Part shown: positions 16,608 through 25,743 of the stretch, one piece after another | How the letters are laid out: each line of letters starts with the position of its first letter | Numbering within the stretch: position 1 is the first letter of the stretch | Assembly (NCBI GenBank): GCA_965655795.1 | Contig: CBFHHY010000009.1 | Location: 4,347-68,346 of the forward strand | Origin: TMED14 sp002167805 | GTDB taxonomy: Bacteria; Bacteroidota; Bacteroidia; Flavobacteriales; Schleiferiaceae | Length of the DNA stretch: 64,000 bases | Reading direction: 5' to 3' | Notes under the pieces: generated by a model | The model's database searches: none | What the model was told of the DNA's origin: nothing | What the model saw: the letters and a program-made list of their open reading frames with translations, nothing else | Position numbers and translations under genes: made by a program

Positions 16608-17269
16608 ATCCTAATGATGATCTAAAAATAACTCGCAGTGAGGAAGACTATTTGAAAGCAATGCTCAATTTGACACAATCAGGTCAAAGCATAACTACAA
16701 ATACTATTGCTGACAAAATTCATGTCTCTCCTCCAAGTGTTAATTCTATGGTGAAAAAACTTAACCGAAAAGGATTAGTTAAATTTCAAAAATATGGCTC
16801 AATTCTTTTTACGGACTTAGGAAAAAAATTAGCTACGTCTCTCACAAGAAAACATAGACTTTGGGAAGTATTCTTACACCAAAAACTAAAATTCAATTGG
16901 GACGAGGTTCATGATGTTGCCGAAGAGCTTGAGCATGTGAAAAGTGAAAAATTAACGCAAAGGCTAGATGAATTCTTAAACTTTCCAAAACTTGACCCAC
17001 ATGGAGACCCGATCCCAGGTAATGATTTAAAAATTCCCTTGATTAAAAACCGTATTTTAACTGAGGTGGCAGCAGGTAAAAACTGTGAATTTTCTGGGGT
17101 GCTAGAAGACTCTTCTAGATTTTTGAAAGATTTGGATTTATTGGGGCTTCGTTTAGGAATGAAAATGAAAGTGATTTCTTCTAAAACGGGTTTTATAAAT
17201 CTGAAATGCAAAAACTCTAAAGAAATTCAAATTCCAATAAACTTAGCAAAAAAAGTATACGTAAGCTGA
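16604..17269 (+). CDS. DtxR/MntR-type metal-dependent transcriptional regulator
   Basis: 221 residues in three parts: a winged helix-turn-helix (about 10-75, with ITTNTIADKIHVSPPSVNSMV as scan), a dimerisation/metal-binding domain (about 76-140) with KHRLWEVF and the VAEELEHV (E-x-x-E-H-like) metal-binding helix, and a C-terminal FeoA/SH3-like domain (about 155-221). Fe(II) or Mn(II) should load it to repress uptake or storage genes. It overlaps the dioxygenase stop (ATGA) and ends five bases before the convergent ACMSD stop. No transporter (feoAB, mntH) is adjacent in this window, which is unusual for the family. Metal choice cannot be told from sequence. Confidence 0.92.
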   Translation: MNPNDDLKITRSEEDYLKAMLNLTQSGQSITTNTIADKIHVSPPSVNSMVKKLNRKGLVKFQKYGSILFTDLGKKLATSLTRKHRLWEVFLHQKLKFNWDEVHDVAEELEHVKSEKLTQRLDEFLNFPKLDPHGDPIPGNDLKIPLIKNRILTEVAAGKNCEFSGVLEDSSRFLKDLDLLGLRLGMKMKVISSKTGFINLKCKNSKEIQIPINLAKKVYVS

Positions 17270-17273
17270 CATA

Positions 17274-18281
17274 TCAGCCATTTAACCAATACAAAGCATT
17301 GGTTCCTAAAATTTTTTCTTTTTTCAATTTTGGCCAATCCATGTTTCGAATAAGATTTCCAGGTCTATTTTCTCCTAGTGGGAAAGGATAATCTGAACCC
17401 AAAATGACTCGGTCTTCACCGACTAAATCGACAATATTATTCAGTGTTTTTCTGTCATGTACTAGACTATCTAACCAAAACTTACCGAGATAGCTCGATG
17501 GAGAAGTATTATTATCAATCGCACATAGGTCCGGCCTAACGTTGAATCCATGCTCAATTCTACCAATGGTAGATGGAAAGCTCCCTCCCCCATGAGCTAT
17601 TGCTATTCTCAATTTTGGCAATCTCTCCAATACTCCACCAAAAATCAAAGAACAAATCGCCCTACTAGATTCTGCTGGCATCCCCACTAGCCAGGGAAGC
17701 CAGTACTTTTTCATTGTACTTGACCCCATCATGTCCCATGGATGAACAAACAAACACATATTTAGCCTCTCACATTCCTGAAAAACGGGGTACAATTCTG
17801 GAGCATCTAAATTCCAAGAATTTATATGACTTCCAATCTGAATACCCTTTAAGCCAATTGTTTTACAACGGTTAAGTTCTAATAAGGCCAACTCAGGAGA
17901 CTGCATTGGTAATGTGCCAAGGCCCTCAAATTTCTTGGGATATGCTTGAACTATATTCGCAATGTGATCATTTAGAAATTTTGAAGTTTCTAGAGTGTCT
18001 TTTGGTTTAGCCCAATAATTAAACATGACTGGCACTGCAGATAAAACCTGAATATCCACTCCTGAATCTTTGGATTCGCTTAAACGTACTTTTGGATCCC
18101 AGCAATTTTCACCAACCTCTCTAAAAAACATATCATCTTTAACCATTCTAGCGCATCCCTTGCAATGATGGTCAAGACTAATAAAACCTCCATATCCAAA
18201 TTTCTTAGCAAATGAAGGAATCTTCTTAGGAAGAATGTGTGTGTGAATATCTATAACTGGTGACCTCATAAATTTTTTCAA
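17274..18281 (-). CDS. nbaD: 2-amino-3-carboxymuconate-6-semialdehyde decarboxylase (ACMSD)
   Basis: 335 residues, amidohydrolase superfamily TIM barrel. The metal ligands His13 and His15 (DIHTH), His180 (CLFVHPWDMMG) and Asp297 (LGSDYPFP), and the catalytic His230 (AIAHGGG), all match ACMSD. It decarboxylates the product of the dioxygenase at 16080 to 2-aminomuconate semialdehyde, steering kynurenine carbon away from quinolinate/NAD and into catabolism. It is convergent with the regulator gene (four bases between stops), so it needs its own promoter in the 53-base region shared with the PurF-like gene. Start could be Met5 (18269) instead of Met1. Confidence 0.94.
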   Translation of the reverse strand: MKKFMRSPVIDIHTHILPKKIPSFAKKFGYGGFISLDHHCKGCARMVKDDMFFREVGENCWDPKVRLSESKDSGVDIQVLSAVPVMFNYWAKPKDTLETSKFLNDHIANIVQAYPKKFEGLGTLPMQSPELALLELNRCKTIGLKGIQIGSHINSWNLDAPELYPVFQECERLNMCLFVHPWDMMGSSTMKKYWLPWLVGMPAESSRAICSLIFGGVLERLPKLRIAIAHGGGSFPSTIGRIEHGFNVRPDLCAIDNNTSPSSYLGKFWLDSLVHDRKTLNNIVDLVGEDRVILGSDYPFPLGENRPGNLIRNMDWPKLKKEKILGTNALYWLNG

Positions 18282-18286
18282 ACAAT

Positions 18287-18316
18287 TTGAGCTAAGTTAG
18301 TGAAGTGCTACCTTTG
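18287..18316 (+). promoter_or_regulatory. Promoter of the PurF-like gene, TTG-N19-TACCTTTG
   Basis: TTG at 18287-18289, a 19-base spacer, and TACCTTTG at 18309-18316. This is a full consensus Bacteroidota promoter. Transcription should start near 18321, leaving a ~14-base leader before the ATG at 18335. It overlaps the first bases upstream of the divergent ACMSD gene. Confidence 0.85.
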
Positions 18317-18334
18317 GTTTTTGAAAAAATATAA

Positions 18335-20236
18335 ATGAGCGACGCTATCCAACATGAATGCGGAATTGCCCTTCTGCGGCTTCGCAAGCCCCTTGACTAT
18401 TACCAAAAAAAATATGGTTCCGCTCTCTATGGTCTAGACAAAATGATTCTCATGATGGAGAAACAGCACAATCGAGGGCAAGATGGCGCTGGATTGGCTG
18501 GAATAAAATTAGATATGCCGCCGGGGCAAAGATATATCAGTAGATACAGGTCAATTGAAAATAATCCGATGCAGGATATTTACAATCGAATTCAAAAGCG
18601 CGTTCAAGAATTAATAAACGGAAAAGTTGAAAATATTAAAGACGTCAAATGGGTAAAAAAAAATCTACCTTTCGCATGTGAAGCATATCTCGGCCATCTC
18701 CGTTATGGGACTTTTGGATCTAATTCCATTGAGTCCTGCCACCCCTTTCTGAGACAAAGCAATTGGATGAGTCGAAATCTCATTCTAGCAGGGAACTTCA
18801 ATATGACGAATACATCTGAATTAATTGAAGAATTAATTTCTATTGGACAGCATCCCAAAGAACAAGCAGATACTGTAACAGTAATGGAAAAAATTGGTCA
18901 TTTCTTAGACCAAGAAAATGATCGTCTGAAGTCTGAATCTGAAAAAAACCTCAACTTAAACAAAGTTCAAAAGTCTAATTTTCAAATTGATAATATTGAT
19001 CTTCAAAGAGTCATGAAAAAAGCTTCAAAAGGCTGGGACGGTGGATATGCAATGGGAGGAATGGTTGGTCAAGGAGATTCATTTTTAATTAGAGACCCGA
19101 ATGGAATTCGTCCCGCTTACTATTATTTTGATGAAGAAATTGCCGTAGTTGCTTCGGAACGACCGGTCATTCAAACCGCATTTGATTTAAAGTTTGATCA
19201 AGTAAAAGAAGTCCCTCCTGGACACATGATATGGATTCGAAGAAGTGGTGAAGTTTCAATAAAAAAAATTTTAGAGCCAAAAAATAAACTTGCTTGCTCA
19301 TTCGAACGAATCTATTTTTCAAGAGGTAATGATGGCGCCATTTATAATGAAAGAATCGAACTAGGAAGGAGATTAGCTAAAAAAGTATTCAATGCTGCTG
19401 ATAATAATATAGATAAAACTATTTTTAGCTTTATACCAAATACAGCTGAAATTTCATTCTACGGCCTAGTTAAAGGAGTTGAAACAGAATTAAATAAAGT
19501 TAAAGTAAAACAATTATTAAAACTTAAGAATAGTTCATCAGAGGAAGATCTTTTAAAAGTTCTTGAACGCAAGCCTAGGGTAGAAAAAATTGCTTGGAAA
19601 GACATCAAGCTTCGAACTTTTATAGCTCAAGATTTAGTTCGTGATGACATGGTTTCACATGTATATGATAGTACTTATAATGTTGTTGAATCGCAAGACA
19701 CCATTGTGGCTGTCGATGATAGCATTGTAAGGGGGACTACATTGAGAAAAAGCATTTTAAAGATGTTAGATCGGCTAGGCCCGAAAAAAATAATTATTGT
19801 AAGCTCCGCGCCACAAATACGATTTCCAGATTGTTATGGTATTGATATGGCAAAAATGAATGAATTTGCAGCATTCCGAGCAGCTATTGAATTACTAAAA
19901 GAAAGAGGGTTAAGTTCAATTATAGAAAAGGCCTATAAAGAGGCTAAGTCTGAACTTAAAAAAGAAATGTCGCTACAGAAAAATGTAGTAAAATCAATTT
20001 ATAAACCTTTTAAGGCATCAGAAATTTCCGAAAAAATCTCAGAAATGCTTACTCCTGAAAATGTTCGAGCAAAAGTTGAAATAATTTATCAAACCATAGA
20101 AGACTTACACATCGCCTGTCCTGAAAATTTGGGTGATTGGTATTTTACAGGGAATTACCCAACTCCAGGTGGCAATCGAGTATCTAACCAATCTTTTGTA
20201 AATTATGTTGAAGGGGTTTCAAAAAGAGCCTATTAA
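18335..20236 (+). CDS. Amidophosphoribosyltransferase-type enzyme, long PurF homologue
   Basis: 633 residues; classic PurF is about 470-510. Class II glutamine amidotransferase domain: Cys9 in QHECGIALL would become the N-terminal nucleophile after removal of an eight-residue propeptide; HNRGQDGAGLAG, HLRYGTFGS and AGNFNMTN follow. Phosphoribosyltransferase domain: the PRPP motif VAVDDSIVRGTT at 458-469. PurF makes phosphoribosylamine from PRPP and glutamine, the first step of purine synthesis. The extra length lies mostly in insertions between motifs and at the C-terminus. Many Bacteroidota encode this long form in addition to a standard PurF, so it may be a paralogue with a changed role; which one it is cannot be told here. 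It leads the plus-strand group with the adenosyltransferase (27 bases apart). Confidence 0.88.
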   Translation: MSDAIQHECGIALLRLRKPLDYYQKKYGSALYGLDKMILMMEKQHNRGQDGAGLAGIKLDMPPGQRYISRYRSIENNPMQDIYNRIQKRVQELINGKVENIKDVKWVKKNLPFACEAYLGHLRYGTFGSNSIESCHPFLRQSNWMSRNLILAGNFNMTNTSELIEELISIGQHPKEQADTVTVMEKIGHFLDQENDRLKSESEKNLNLNKVQKSNFQIDNIDLQRVMKKASKGWDGGYAMGGMVGQGDSFLIRDPNGIRPAYYYFDEEIAVVASERPVIQTAFDLKFDQVKEVPPGHMIWIRRSGEVSIKKILEPKNKLACSFERIYFSRGNDGAIYNERIELGRRLAKKVFNAADNNIDKTIFSFIPNTAEISFYGLVKGVETELNKVKVKQLLKLKNSSSEEDLLKVLERKPRVEKIAWKDIKLRTFIAQDLVRDDMVSHVYDSTYNVVESQDTIVAVDDSIVRGTTLRKSILKMLDRLGPKKIIIVSSAPQIRFPDCYGIDMAKMNEFAAFRAAIELLKERGLSSIIEKAYKEAKSELKKEMSLQKNVVKSIYKPFKASEISEKISEMLTPENVRAKVEIIYQTIEDLHIACPENLGDWYFTGNYPTPGGNRVSNQSFVNYVEGVSKRAY

Positions 20237-20263
20237 AAAAAAGACATTTTAATTTAATAAGAA

Positions 20264-20836
20264 GTGAAAATTTATACTAAAACTGGAGATGGGGGCAAAA
20301 CGAGTCTTTACAGCGGGAAACGTTTAAGCAAGTCTAATGTGCGAATCCATTCTTATGGAGCTCTTGATGAATTAAATTGCCATATCGGTCTTTTACGAGA
20401 TCAAATTTCAAATCGAGAAGAATTTGAAAACAAGGGGGAAGATCTGATAACAATTCAATCATGGATTTTTTCTTTAGGCTCACATCTTGCCAATGACTCT
20501 GTTGATATGGTGAATAGCCTTCCAAAAGTAAAATCTGACTGGATATTAGTTTTAGAAGAAAAAATTGACAAAATGACGTCAGAATTGATTCCTTTAAAAA
20601 ACTTTATTCTACCTGGAGGAAATTTAATAATTAGTCAAACTCATATTGCAAGAGCAATTTGCCGACGAGCAGAACGAATTACAATTGAATTGCAAAATTC
20701 ATTATCCAATGATGATGTTCCCCTGCCTAAAAGTGCAATCCCGCTTTTAAATCGATTAAGCGATTATTTATTTACTCTTTCACGTTGGTTTTCAGCAAAA
20801 ACAGGGGCCACGGAAATAGATTGGAAACCGATGTGA
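20264..20836 (+). CDS. Cob(I)alamin adenosyltransferase, PduO type
   Basis: 190 residues. YTKTGDGGKTSLYSG near the N-terminus is the ATP-binding signature; RAICRRAERITIELQN and LSDYLFTLSRWF complete the PduO/MMAB pattern. The enzyme transfers the adenosyl group of ATP to cobalamin to make coenzyme B12. It starts with GTG (20264), 27 bases after the PurF-like stop. No other B12 gene is nearby; the likely customer is methylmalonyl-CoA mutase or ribonucleotide reductase encoded elsewhere, consistent with the propionyl-CoA-carboxylase-type gene at 4692. Confidence 0.95.
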   Translation: MKIYTKTGDGGKTSLYSGKRLSKSNVRIHSYGALDELNCHIGLLRDQISNREEFENKGEDLITIQSWIFSLGSHLANDSVDMVNSLPKVKSDWILVLEEKIDKMTSELIPLKNFILPGGNLIISQTHIARAICRRAERITIELQNSLSNDDVPLPKSAIPLLNRLSDYLFTLSRWFSAKTGATEIDWKPM

Positions 20837-20846
20837 TAAAAAGTGC

Positions 20847-20876
20847 TTGTGTAGGCCCACAAAAAGAATATATTTG
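20847..20876 (+). promoter_or_regulatory. Promoter of the DUF2795 gene, TTG-N19-TATATTTG
   Basis: TTG at 20847-20849, 19 bases, then TATATTTG at 20869-20876: a full consensus Bacteroidota promoter. Start is expected near 20881, giving a ~20-base leader before the ATG at 20902. Confidence 0.87.
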
Positions 20877-20901
20877 CGAAAAATAAGAAGCATATATAAA
20901 C

Positions 20902-21126
20902 ATGTATTGGACTCTTGAACTTGCCTCCTATTTAAGTGATGCGCCATGGCCTGCCACAAAGGATGAATTGATTGATTACGCTATTCGAACGGGTGCCCCA
21001 TTAGAAGTAGTTGAGAATATTCAAGCTATCGAAGAAGAGGATCAGGATGTTTATGAATCCATAGAAGAAATATGGCCAGATTATCCGTCAGATGAAGATT
21101 TTCTTTGGAATGAAGAGGAATACTAG
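20902..21126 (+). CDS. DUF2795 small acidic protein
   Basis: 74 residues, strongly acidic C-terminus (EEDQDVYESIEEIWPDY...NEEEY). The segment LSDAPWPATKDELIDYAIRTG and the rest match the DUF2795 family, which in Bacteroidota typically sits just upstream of secA, as here (58 bases). It has no signal peptide and is likely cytoplasmic. It has its own full-consensus promoter. The constant position suggests a link to protein export or to secA expression, but its function is not known to me. Confidence 0.92.
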   Translation: MYWTLELASYLSDAPWPATKDELIDYAIRTGAPLEVVENIQAIEEEDQDVYESIEEIWPDYPSDEDFLWNEEEY

Positions 21127-21168
21127 CTTTAACAAATAATCACATAACCTTCGTGTCTCAAGGGTTTG

Positions 21169-21176
21169 TACTTTTA
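21169..21176 (+). promoter_or_regulatory. Candidate -7 box for secA (TACTTTTA)
   Basis: TACTTTTA ends eight bases before the secA ATG, one mismatch from TAnnTTTG. It contains the 8-mer GTACTTTT seen also before ridA, tatA and the dksA-like gene. No TTG lies 19 bases upstream. The predicted leader would be only ~4 bases. Confidence 0.4.
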
Positions 21177-21184
21177 TATGCAAG

Positions 21185-24100
21185 ATGATTCAAAAGCTTC
21201 TTCAAAAATTACTGGGCGATAAATCTAAAAAAGACTTAAAAGAGATTCAGCCATATGTCGAAAAGATTCACCATGCAGAAGAGTCTATTCGGGGTATTTC
21301 ACCTGATGGCCTTCGTCAAAAAACCAAGGAATTTAAAGAGCGTGTCAAATCATCCTCAAAACTAGAACGAGAGGAAATCGTTTCCTTGAAAAATAGTGCG
21401 GATCAAGAAAATAACTTTGAAATCAAAGAGTCTCTTTACTCAAAAATTGACGAATTAAGTAAGGCTGCTGAAGCTGCTGAAGATAAAATTCTAAATGAAA
21501 TTCTTCCTGAAGCCTACGCGGTAATCAGAGAAACTGCTCGTCAATGGTCAATAGGTCCACTCCGTGTGACATGCACGAACTTAGATAGGGAACTATCATC
21601 ATCGTTAAGTGCAATAAGTCTCGATGGGGAAAAAGCCACTTGGAGTAATGAGTGGGAGGCTGCAGGGACTCCTGTTTCATGGAATATGATACATTATGAT
21701 GTTCAACTTTTTGGTGGAACTGTTTTGCATATGGGAAGAATTGCAGAAATGGCGACTGGTGAGGGGAAAACTCTTGTCGCAACTCTCCCCGTTTATTTAA
21801 ACGCTCTTTCCGGTCGAGGAGTCCATGTTGTTACGGTTAATGATTATTTATCCAAAAGAGATGCCGAGTGGATGGGGCCACTATATCAATTTCATGGTTT
21901 AAGTGTTGATTGTATTGATAAACATCAACCCAACAGCGAAGGGCGACGCAAAGCATATTCAGCAGATATAACTTTTGGTACAAATAATGAGTTCGGCTTC
22001 GATTATTTAAGAGATAATATGGCTAGAGAGGCGGATGACCTTGTCCAAAGGGGTCATAACTATGCTATCGTAGACGAAGTTGATTCTGTTTTAATAGATG
22101 ACGCACGAACCCCCCTTATAATTTCTGGCCCAACTCCAAATGGTGACAAACACGAATACAATGATCTGAAAAAGTTTGTAATTGAGTTATTTAATAGCCA
22201 AAAAAGCATATCCCATGAAGCAATAACTTTAGCAAAAGACCTCTTGAGTCAAGGAAATTCAAAAGATGCAGGGTTTCAACTTTTAAGAGCCCATCGCGCT
22301 CTCCCTAAAAATAAAGCTTTAATAAAATTATTATCTCAGTCCGGGAATAAGGCCTTACTTCAAAAAACTGAAGGATTTTATCTTCAAAATCAAGGTAAAG
22401 AAATGAAAGTCGTGGACGAAACTCTTTTCTTCGCTATAGAAGAAAAACAGAATCAAGTTAATTTGACTGATAAAGGGATAGAAATGCTAAGCAATTTGAC
22501 AAATCCTGAGTTTTTTATTATGCCTGACATGTCTACCGAATTGGATTCGATCATGTCCTCTGAAATTTCCCCTTCTAAAAAAGCCGAAAAAAAAGACGCT
22601 CTTGTTCGAGATTACAGAATAAAAAGTGAGCGAATTCACTCGATGAATCAATTATTAAAAGCTTATACTTTGTTTGAAAAAGATATTGAATATGTCGTTA
22701 TGGATTCAAAAGTTAAAATTGTTGATGAACAAACGGGTAGAATTATGGATGGTCGCCGATACTCCGACGGGCTTCATCAGGCCATTGAGGCGAAAGAAAA
22801 TGTAAAAATAGAAGCTGCTTCGCAAACCTATGCGACAGTAACTCTCCAAAACTACTTCAGGATGTACAACAAACTTTCTGGAATGACGGGAACAGCTGAA
22901 ACCGAAGCTGGAGAATTTTGGGAAATTTATAAACTTGATGTTACTGTCATTCCTACGAATAGGCCTATCGCTCGTGATGACAGAGATGACTTAGTATTCA
23001 AAACAAAACGTGAAAAATACAATGCCGTTATAGACGAAATAATAGCTTTGAGAGAAAGTAAACGTCCCGTTCTAGTCGGAACTACTTCTGTTGAGATCAG
23101 TGAATTATTAAGTAAAGCTCTGAATATCCGTAAAATTCCACATCAAGTTTTAAATGCTAAAATGCACCAAAAAGAAGCTGATGTTGTTGCGGAAGCAGGT
23201 CGTCCAGGCACAGTTACCATAGCAACAAATATGGCTGGTCGAGGTACAGATATAAAATTATCAAAAGAGACTGTGGATGCAGGAGGCTTAGCTATCATAG
23301 GCACAGAGCGCCATGATTCTAGAAGGGTTGATCGGCAACTAAGAGGTCGGTCTGGTAGACAGGGGGACCCCGGCAGTTCTCAATTTTTTGTAAGCCTAGA
23401 GGATAATCTTATGAGACTATTTGGCTCAGAAAGAATTGCAAGTTTAATGGATCGAATGGGCCACAAAGAAGGAGAAGTCATTCAGCACGGTATGGTTTCT
23501 AAGTCCATAGAAAGAGCTCAAAAAAAAGTTGAAGAAAATAATTTTGGAATGCGTAAAAGGCTTTTAGAGTATGATGATGTAATGAATGCTCAAAGGGAAG
23601 GCGTTTATCGCAAAAGAAAAAATGCTCTTTCTGGAGAGCGGCTTCAAGTCGATATTGCTAATATGGCTTTTGATCTATCTGAAAATGTGGTTTCCAATTC
23701 TAAATCATCAGATAATTTCTCATCATATCAATTAGACGTATTTGAGCTATTTGGAATATTACCTGCTGTTGATGAAGGTGAATTCAAGAAAATACCACTA
23801 CATGAATTATCAAAACTAACATTTGAAAGTGCTCTAAAATCATATTCATCCAGAAATTCTCAAGTGGCATTTCAAGCGCTACCGGTTCTTGAAAATGTGA
23901 TTCAAGAACAGGGTAAAGATGTCGAAACCATTTTAGTCCCTTTCACAGATGGCAAAAAAGGCCTGCAGGTTCCAACTAATTTAAAAGAATCTGTAAGCTC
24001 CAAAGGAGAAAGTTTAATTCGAGATTTAGAAAAAAGTGTTGTCCTGTCAATGATCGACGAATCCTGGAAAGACCATCTCCGAAATATGGATGATCTCCGC

Positions 24101-24514
24101 CAAAATGTTCAAGGTGCAGTTTATGAACAAAAAGACCCATTACTAATTTATAAACACGAAAGCTTTGGTCTCTTTAAAGAGATGTTAGATGATTTGAATA
24201 AAAACTCAATTTCTTTCCTTTTTAACGCAAACCTCCCAAAGCCTGACGAGCAAAATTCTTCTCAACGCGTTCAACGCGCATCTGAAAAAAAGACCTCAAA
24301 AATTAACTACACTACAAGTGGACCTGGTAGTAGTGATTCAAATAATTCTGGTAATACTTCGAGAGGAAACCGGGTTGGTAAGCCTATAAAAAGTGAAAAA
24401 AAATATGGCCGTAATGATATTGTAACAATAACGAATATCACCTCAGGTGAGCAAAAAAATGTAAAATTTAAAATTGCAGAACCTCTACTCTCCCAAGGGT
24501 GGGTGTTGTTGTGA
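21185..24514 (+). CDS. secA: Preprotein translocase ATPase SecA
   Basis: 1109 residues, the long Bacteroidota form. Walker A MATGEGKTLVAT (TGEGKT at 191-196), Walker B region IVDEVDSVLIDDARTPLIISG, and motifs TNMAGRGTDIKL and LRGRSGRQGDPGSSQF are complete. A phylum-typical insertion lies around residues 330-440. The C-terminus ends FKIAEPLLSQGWVLL and lacks the zinc-binding Cys/His tail that binds SecB in proteobacteria. SecA drives Sec export, upstream of both lipoprotein maturation (lspA) and T9SS cargo in this window. The stop is two bases from the convergent EnvC-like stop, with no terminator visible. Confidence 0.98.
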   Translation: MIQKLLQKLLGDKSKKDLKEIQPYVEKIHHAEESIRGISPDGLRQKTKEFKERVKSSSKLEREEIVSLKNSADQENNFEIKESLYSKIDELSKAAEAAEDKILNEILPEAYAVIRETARQWSIGPLRVTCTNLDRELSSSLSAISLDGEKATWSNEWEAAGTPVSWNMIHYDVQLFGGTVLHMGRIAEMATGEGKTLVATLPVYLNALSGRGVHVVTVNDYLSKRDAEWMGPLYQFHGLSVDCIDKHQPNSEGRRKAYSADITFGTNNEFGFDYLRDNMAREADDLVQRGHNYAIVDEVDSVLIDDARTPLIISGPTPNGDKHEYNDLKKFVIELFNSQKSISHEAITLAKDLLSQGNSKDAGFQLLRAHRALPKNKALIKLLSQSGNKALLQKTEGFYLQNQGKEMKVVDETLFFAIEEKQNQVNLTDKGIEMLSNLTNPEFFIMPDMSTELDSIMSSEISPSKKAEKKDALVRDYRIKSERIHSMNQLLKAYTLFEKDIEYVVMDSKVKIVDEQTGRIMDGRRYSDGLHQAIEAKENVKIEAASQTYATVTLQNYFRMYNKLSGMTGTAETEAGEFWEIYKLDVTVIPTNRPIARDDRDDLVFKTKREKYNAVIDEIIALRESKRPVLVGTTSVEISELLSKALNIRKIPHQVLNAKMHQKEADVVAEAGRPGTVTIATNMAGRGTDIKLSKETVDAGGLAIIGTERHDSRRVDRQLRGRSGRQGDPGSSQFFVSLEDNLMRLFGSERIASLMDRMGHKEGEVIQHGMVSKSIERAQKKVEENNFGMRKRLLEYDDVMNAQREGVYRKRKNALSGERLQVDIANMAFDLSENVVSNSKSSDNFSSYQLDVFELFGILPAVDEGEFKKIPLHELSKLTFESALKSYSSRNSQVAFQALPVLENVIQEQGKDVETILVPFTDGKKGLQVPTNLKESVSSKGESLIRDLEKSVVLSMIDESWKDHLRNMDDLRQNVQGAVYEQKDPLLIYKHESFGLFKEMLDDLNKNSISFLFNANLPKPDEQNSSQRVQRASEKKTSKINYTTSGPGSSDSNNSGNTSRGNRVGKPIKSEKKYGRNDIVTITNITSGEQKNVKFKIAEPLLSQGWVLL

Positions 24515-24516
24515 TT

Positions 24517-25743
24517 TTAACGGTTTAACCAGGGATTTGGGTCTTGATTCTCTGTGTTTTTCCAAAGTTCAAAATGAACGGTAGATTCCCCAGTCTCAGG
24601 ATCAGATGCCACTGAACCTATTTCTTCTAAGATGTCTACTTTATCGCCTGTTTTAACATAAACATCCTCAAGGTTAGAGTACACTGTAAAATAATTACCG
24701 TGCCTAATAAGCACTACGCGATTTGCTCCGGGGATTCTTACAACTGTTGATACTTCACCTCGGAACACAGCTCTAACCATAGATCCTTTTGGAGTACCAA
24801 TATCAATACCTGGATTTTTTATTGAAACCCCTGATGTTCCAGGAACAATATTGGGGCCAAAATCCTGTGTTATGATTCCTCTTTTTACCGGCCATGGTAA
24901 GTTCCCTTTATTTTCAGAAAAATTCTTTGCCAAAGCCGTCCCCTCAGGAGTCAATTCAAATGTGGCTAAATTCGAGTTTGTTGATTTTGAATTACTACTA
25001 CTTTTTCGAGCCGCATTCCTCTGACGTTTAAGCTCCTGTTTTATGATTTTTTGAATTTGCCTCTCTAATTTTTGTAGCTCACTTCTTTTCTTCTTAATCT
25101 CTGCCAAGACTCTTGATTCTTTCCTTTTGAGTGATTGAGCAGCACTTTCTCTATCATTCTTGTCATTAATTAAAACTTGCTTTTGGGCAATCTCTTCTGA
25201 AAGCAGTTTTATTTTTTCTTCTTTTTCTTTTTCTTCTATAGCTATATTTTTTTCTTTTCTTTCTTTTAAAGAATTAATCTCATCTACTTGTGTTCGACGA
25301 AAACCAACATACTGTTTCAAAAAATATATCCTTTTGAGAGCTTGCTGTATACTTGACGAAGCAAAAACATAAGCCCAAGACTGAGTTGGCTTGCCTCTTT
25401 TTTGTGCCTCTCTTATCATTGAGGCATATTTTTTTTTTAGAAGATCTATATCTTTTTGATTTTTCAAAATCTCTTTTTTCATACGAGAAATTTGAATCTC
25501 CGAATTCCTGACTTGTTGCTGAATAGTTTTGATTAGCTCTTTACGAGCCTTTACTTTTTTATCCAAAGCCCTTACCTGGTTTAGAGTTAGAGCCTTATCC
25601 TTTTGGGTTTTTTTTAAAAGAACATTGGCAATATTTATATCTTCCTGAAGTTGTGATTTTCTTTTTTCCAAAAATTCCTTTGAATTCTGAGAAAATGCGA
25701 AAAACGAGACTAAATAAAGAAAACTAAAAATCCAATCGCGCAT
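24517..25743 (-). CDS. EnvC-like murein hydrolase activator (coiled coil plus M23 domain)
   Basis: 408 residues from the ATG at 25743, which gives a good signal peptide (MRDWIFSFLYLVSFFAFSQ). Residues ~25-240 form a long Lys/Glu-rich coiled coil, and the last ~120 form an M23/LytM domain (from LPWPVKRGIITQDFGPN). The usual M23 zinc ligands look incomplete: the first motif lacks the expected His (GIDIGTPKGS), and near the end VHFELW keeps one. This is the EnvC pattern of a non-catalytic activator of amidases in septal peptidoglycan splitting. It overlaps the DUF4292 gene by 20 bases and ends the six-gene envelope operon. Confidence 0.9.
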   Translation of the reverse strand: MRDWIFSFLYLVSFFAFSQNSKEFLEKRKSQLQEDINIANVLLKKTQKDKALTLNQVRALDKKVKARKELIKTIQQQVRNSEIQISRMKKEILKNQKDIDLLKKKYASMIREAQKRGKPTQSWAYVFASSSIQQALKRIYFLKQYVGFRRTQVDEINSLKERKEKNIAIEEKEKEEKIKLLSEEIAQKQVLINDKNDRESAAQSLKRKESRVLAEIKKKRSELQKLERQIQKIIKQELKRQRNAARKSSSNSKSTNSNLATFELTPEGTALAKNFSENKGNLPWPVKRGIITQDFGPNIVPGTSGVSIKNPGIDIGTPKGSMVRAVFRGEVSTVVRIPGANRVVLIRHGNYFTVYSNLEDVYVKTGDKVDILEEIGSVASDPETGESTVHFELWKNTENQDPNPWLNR

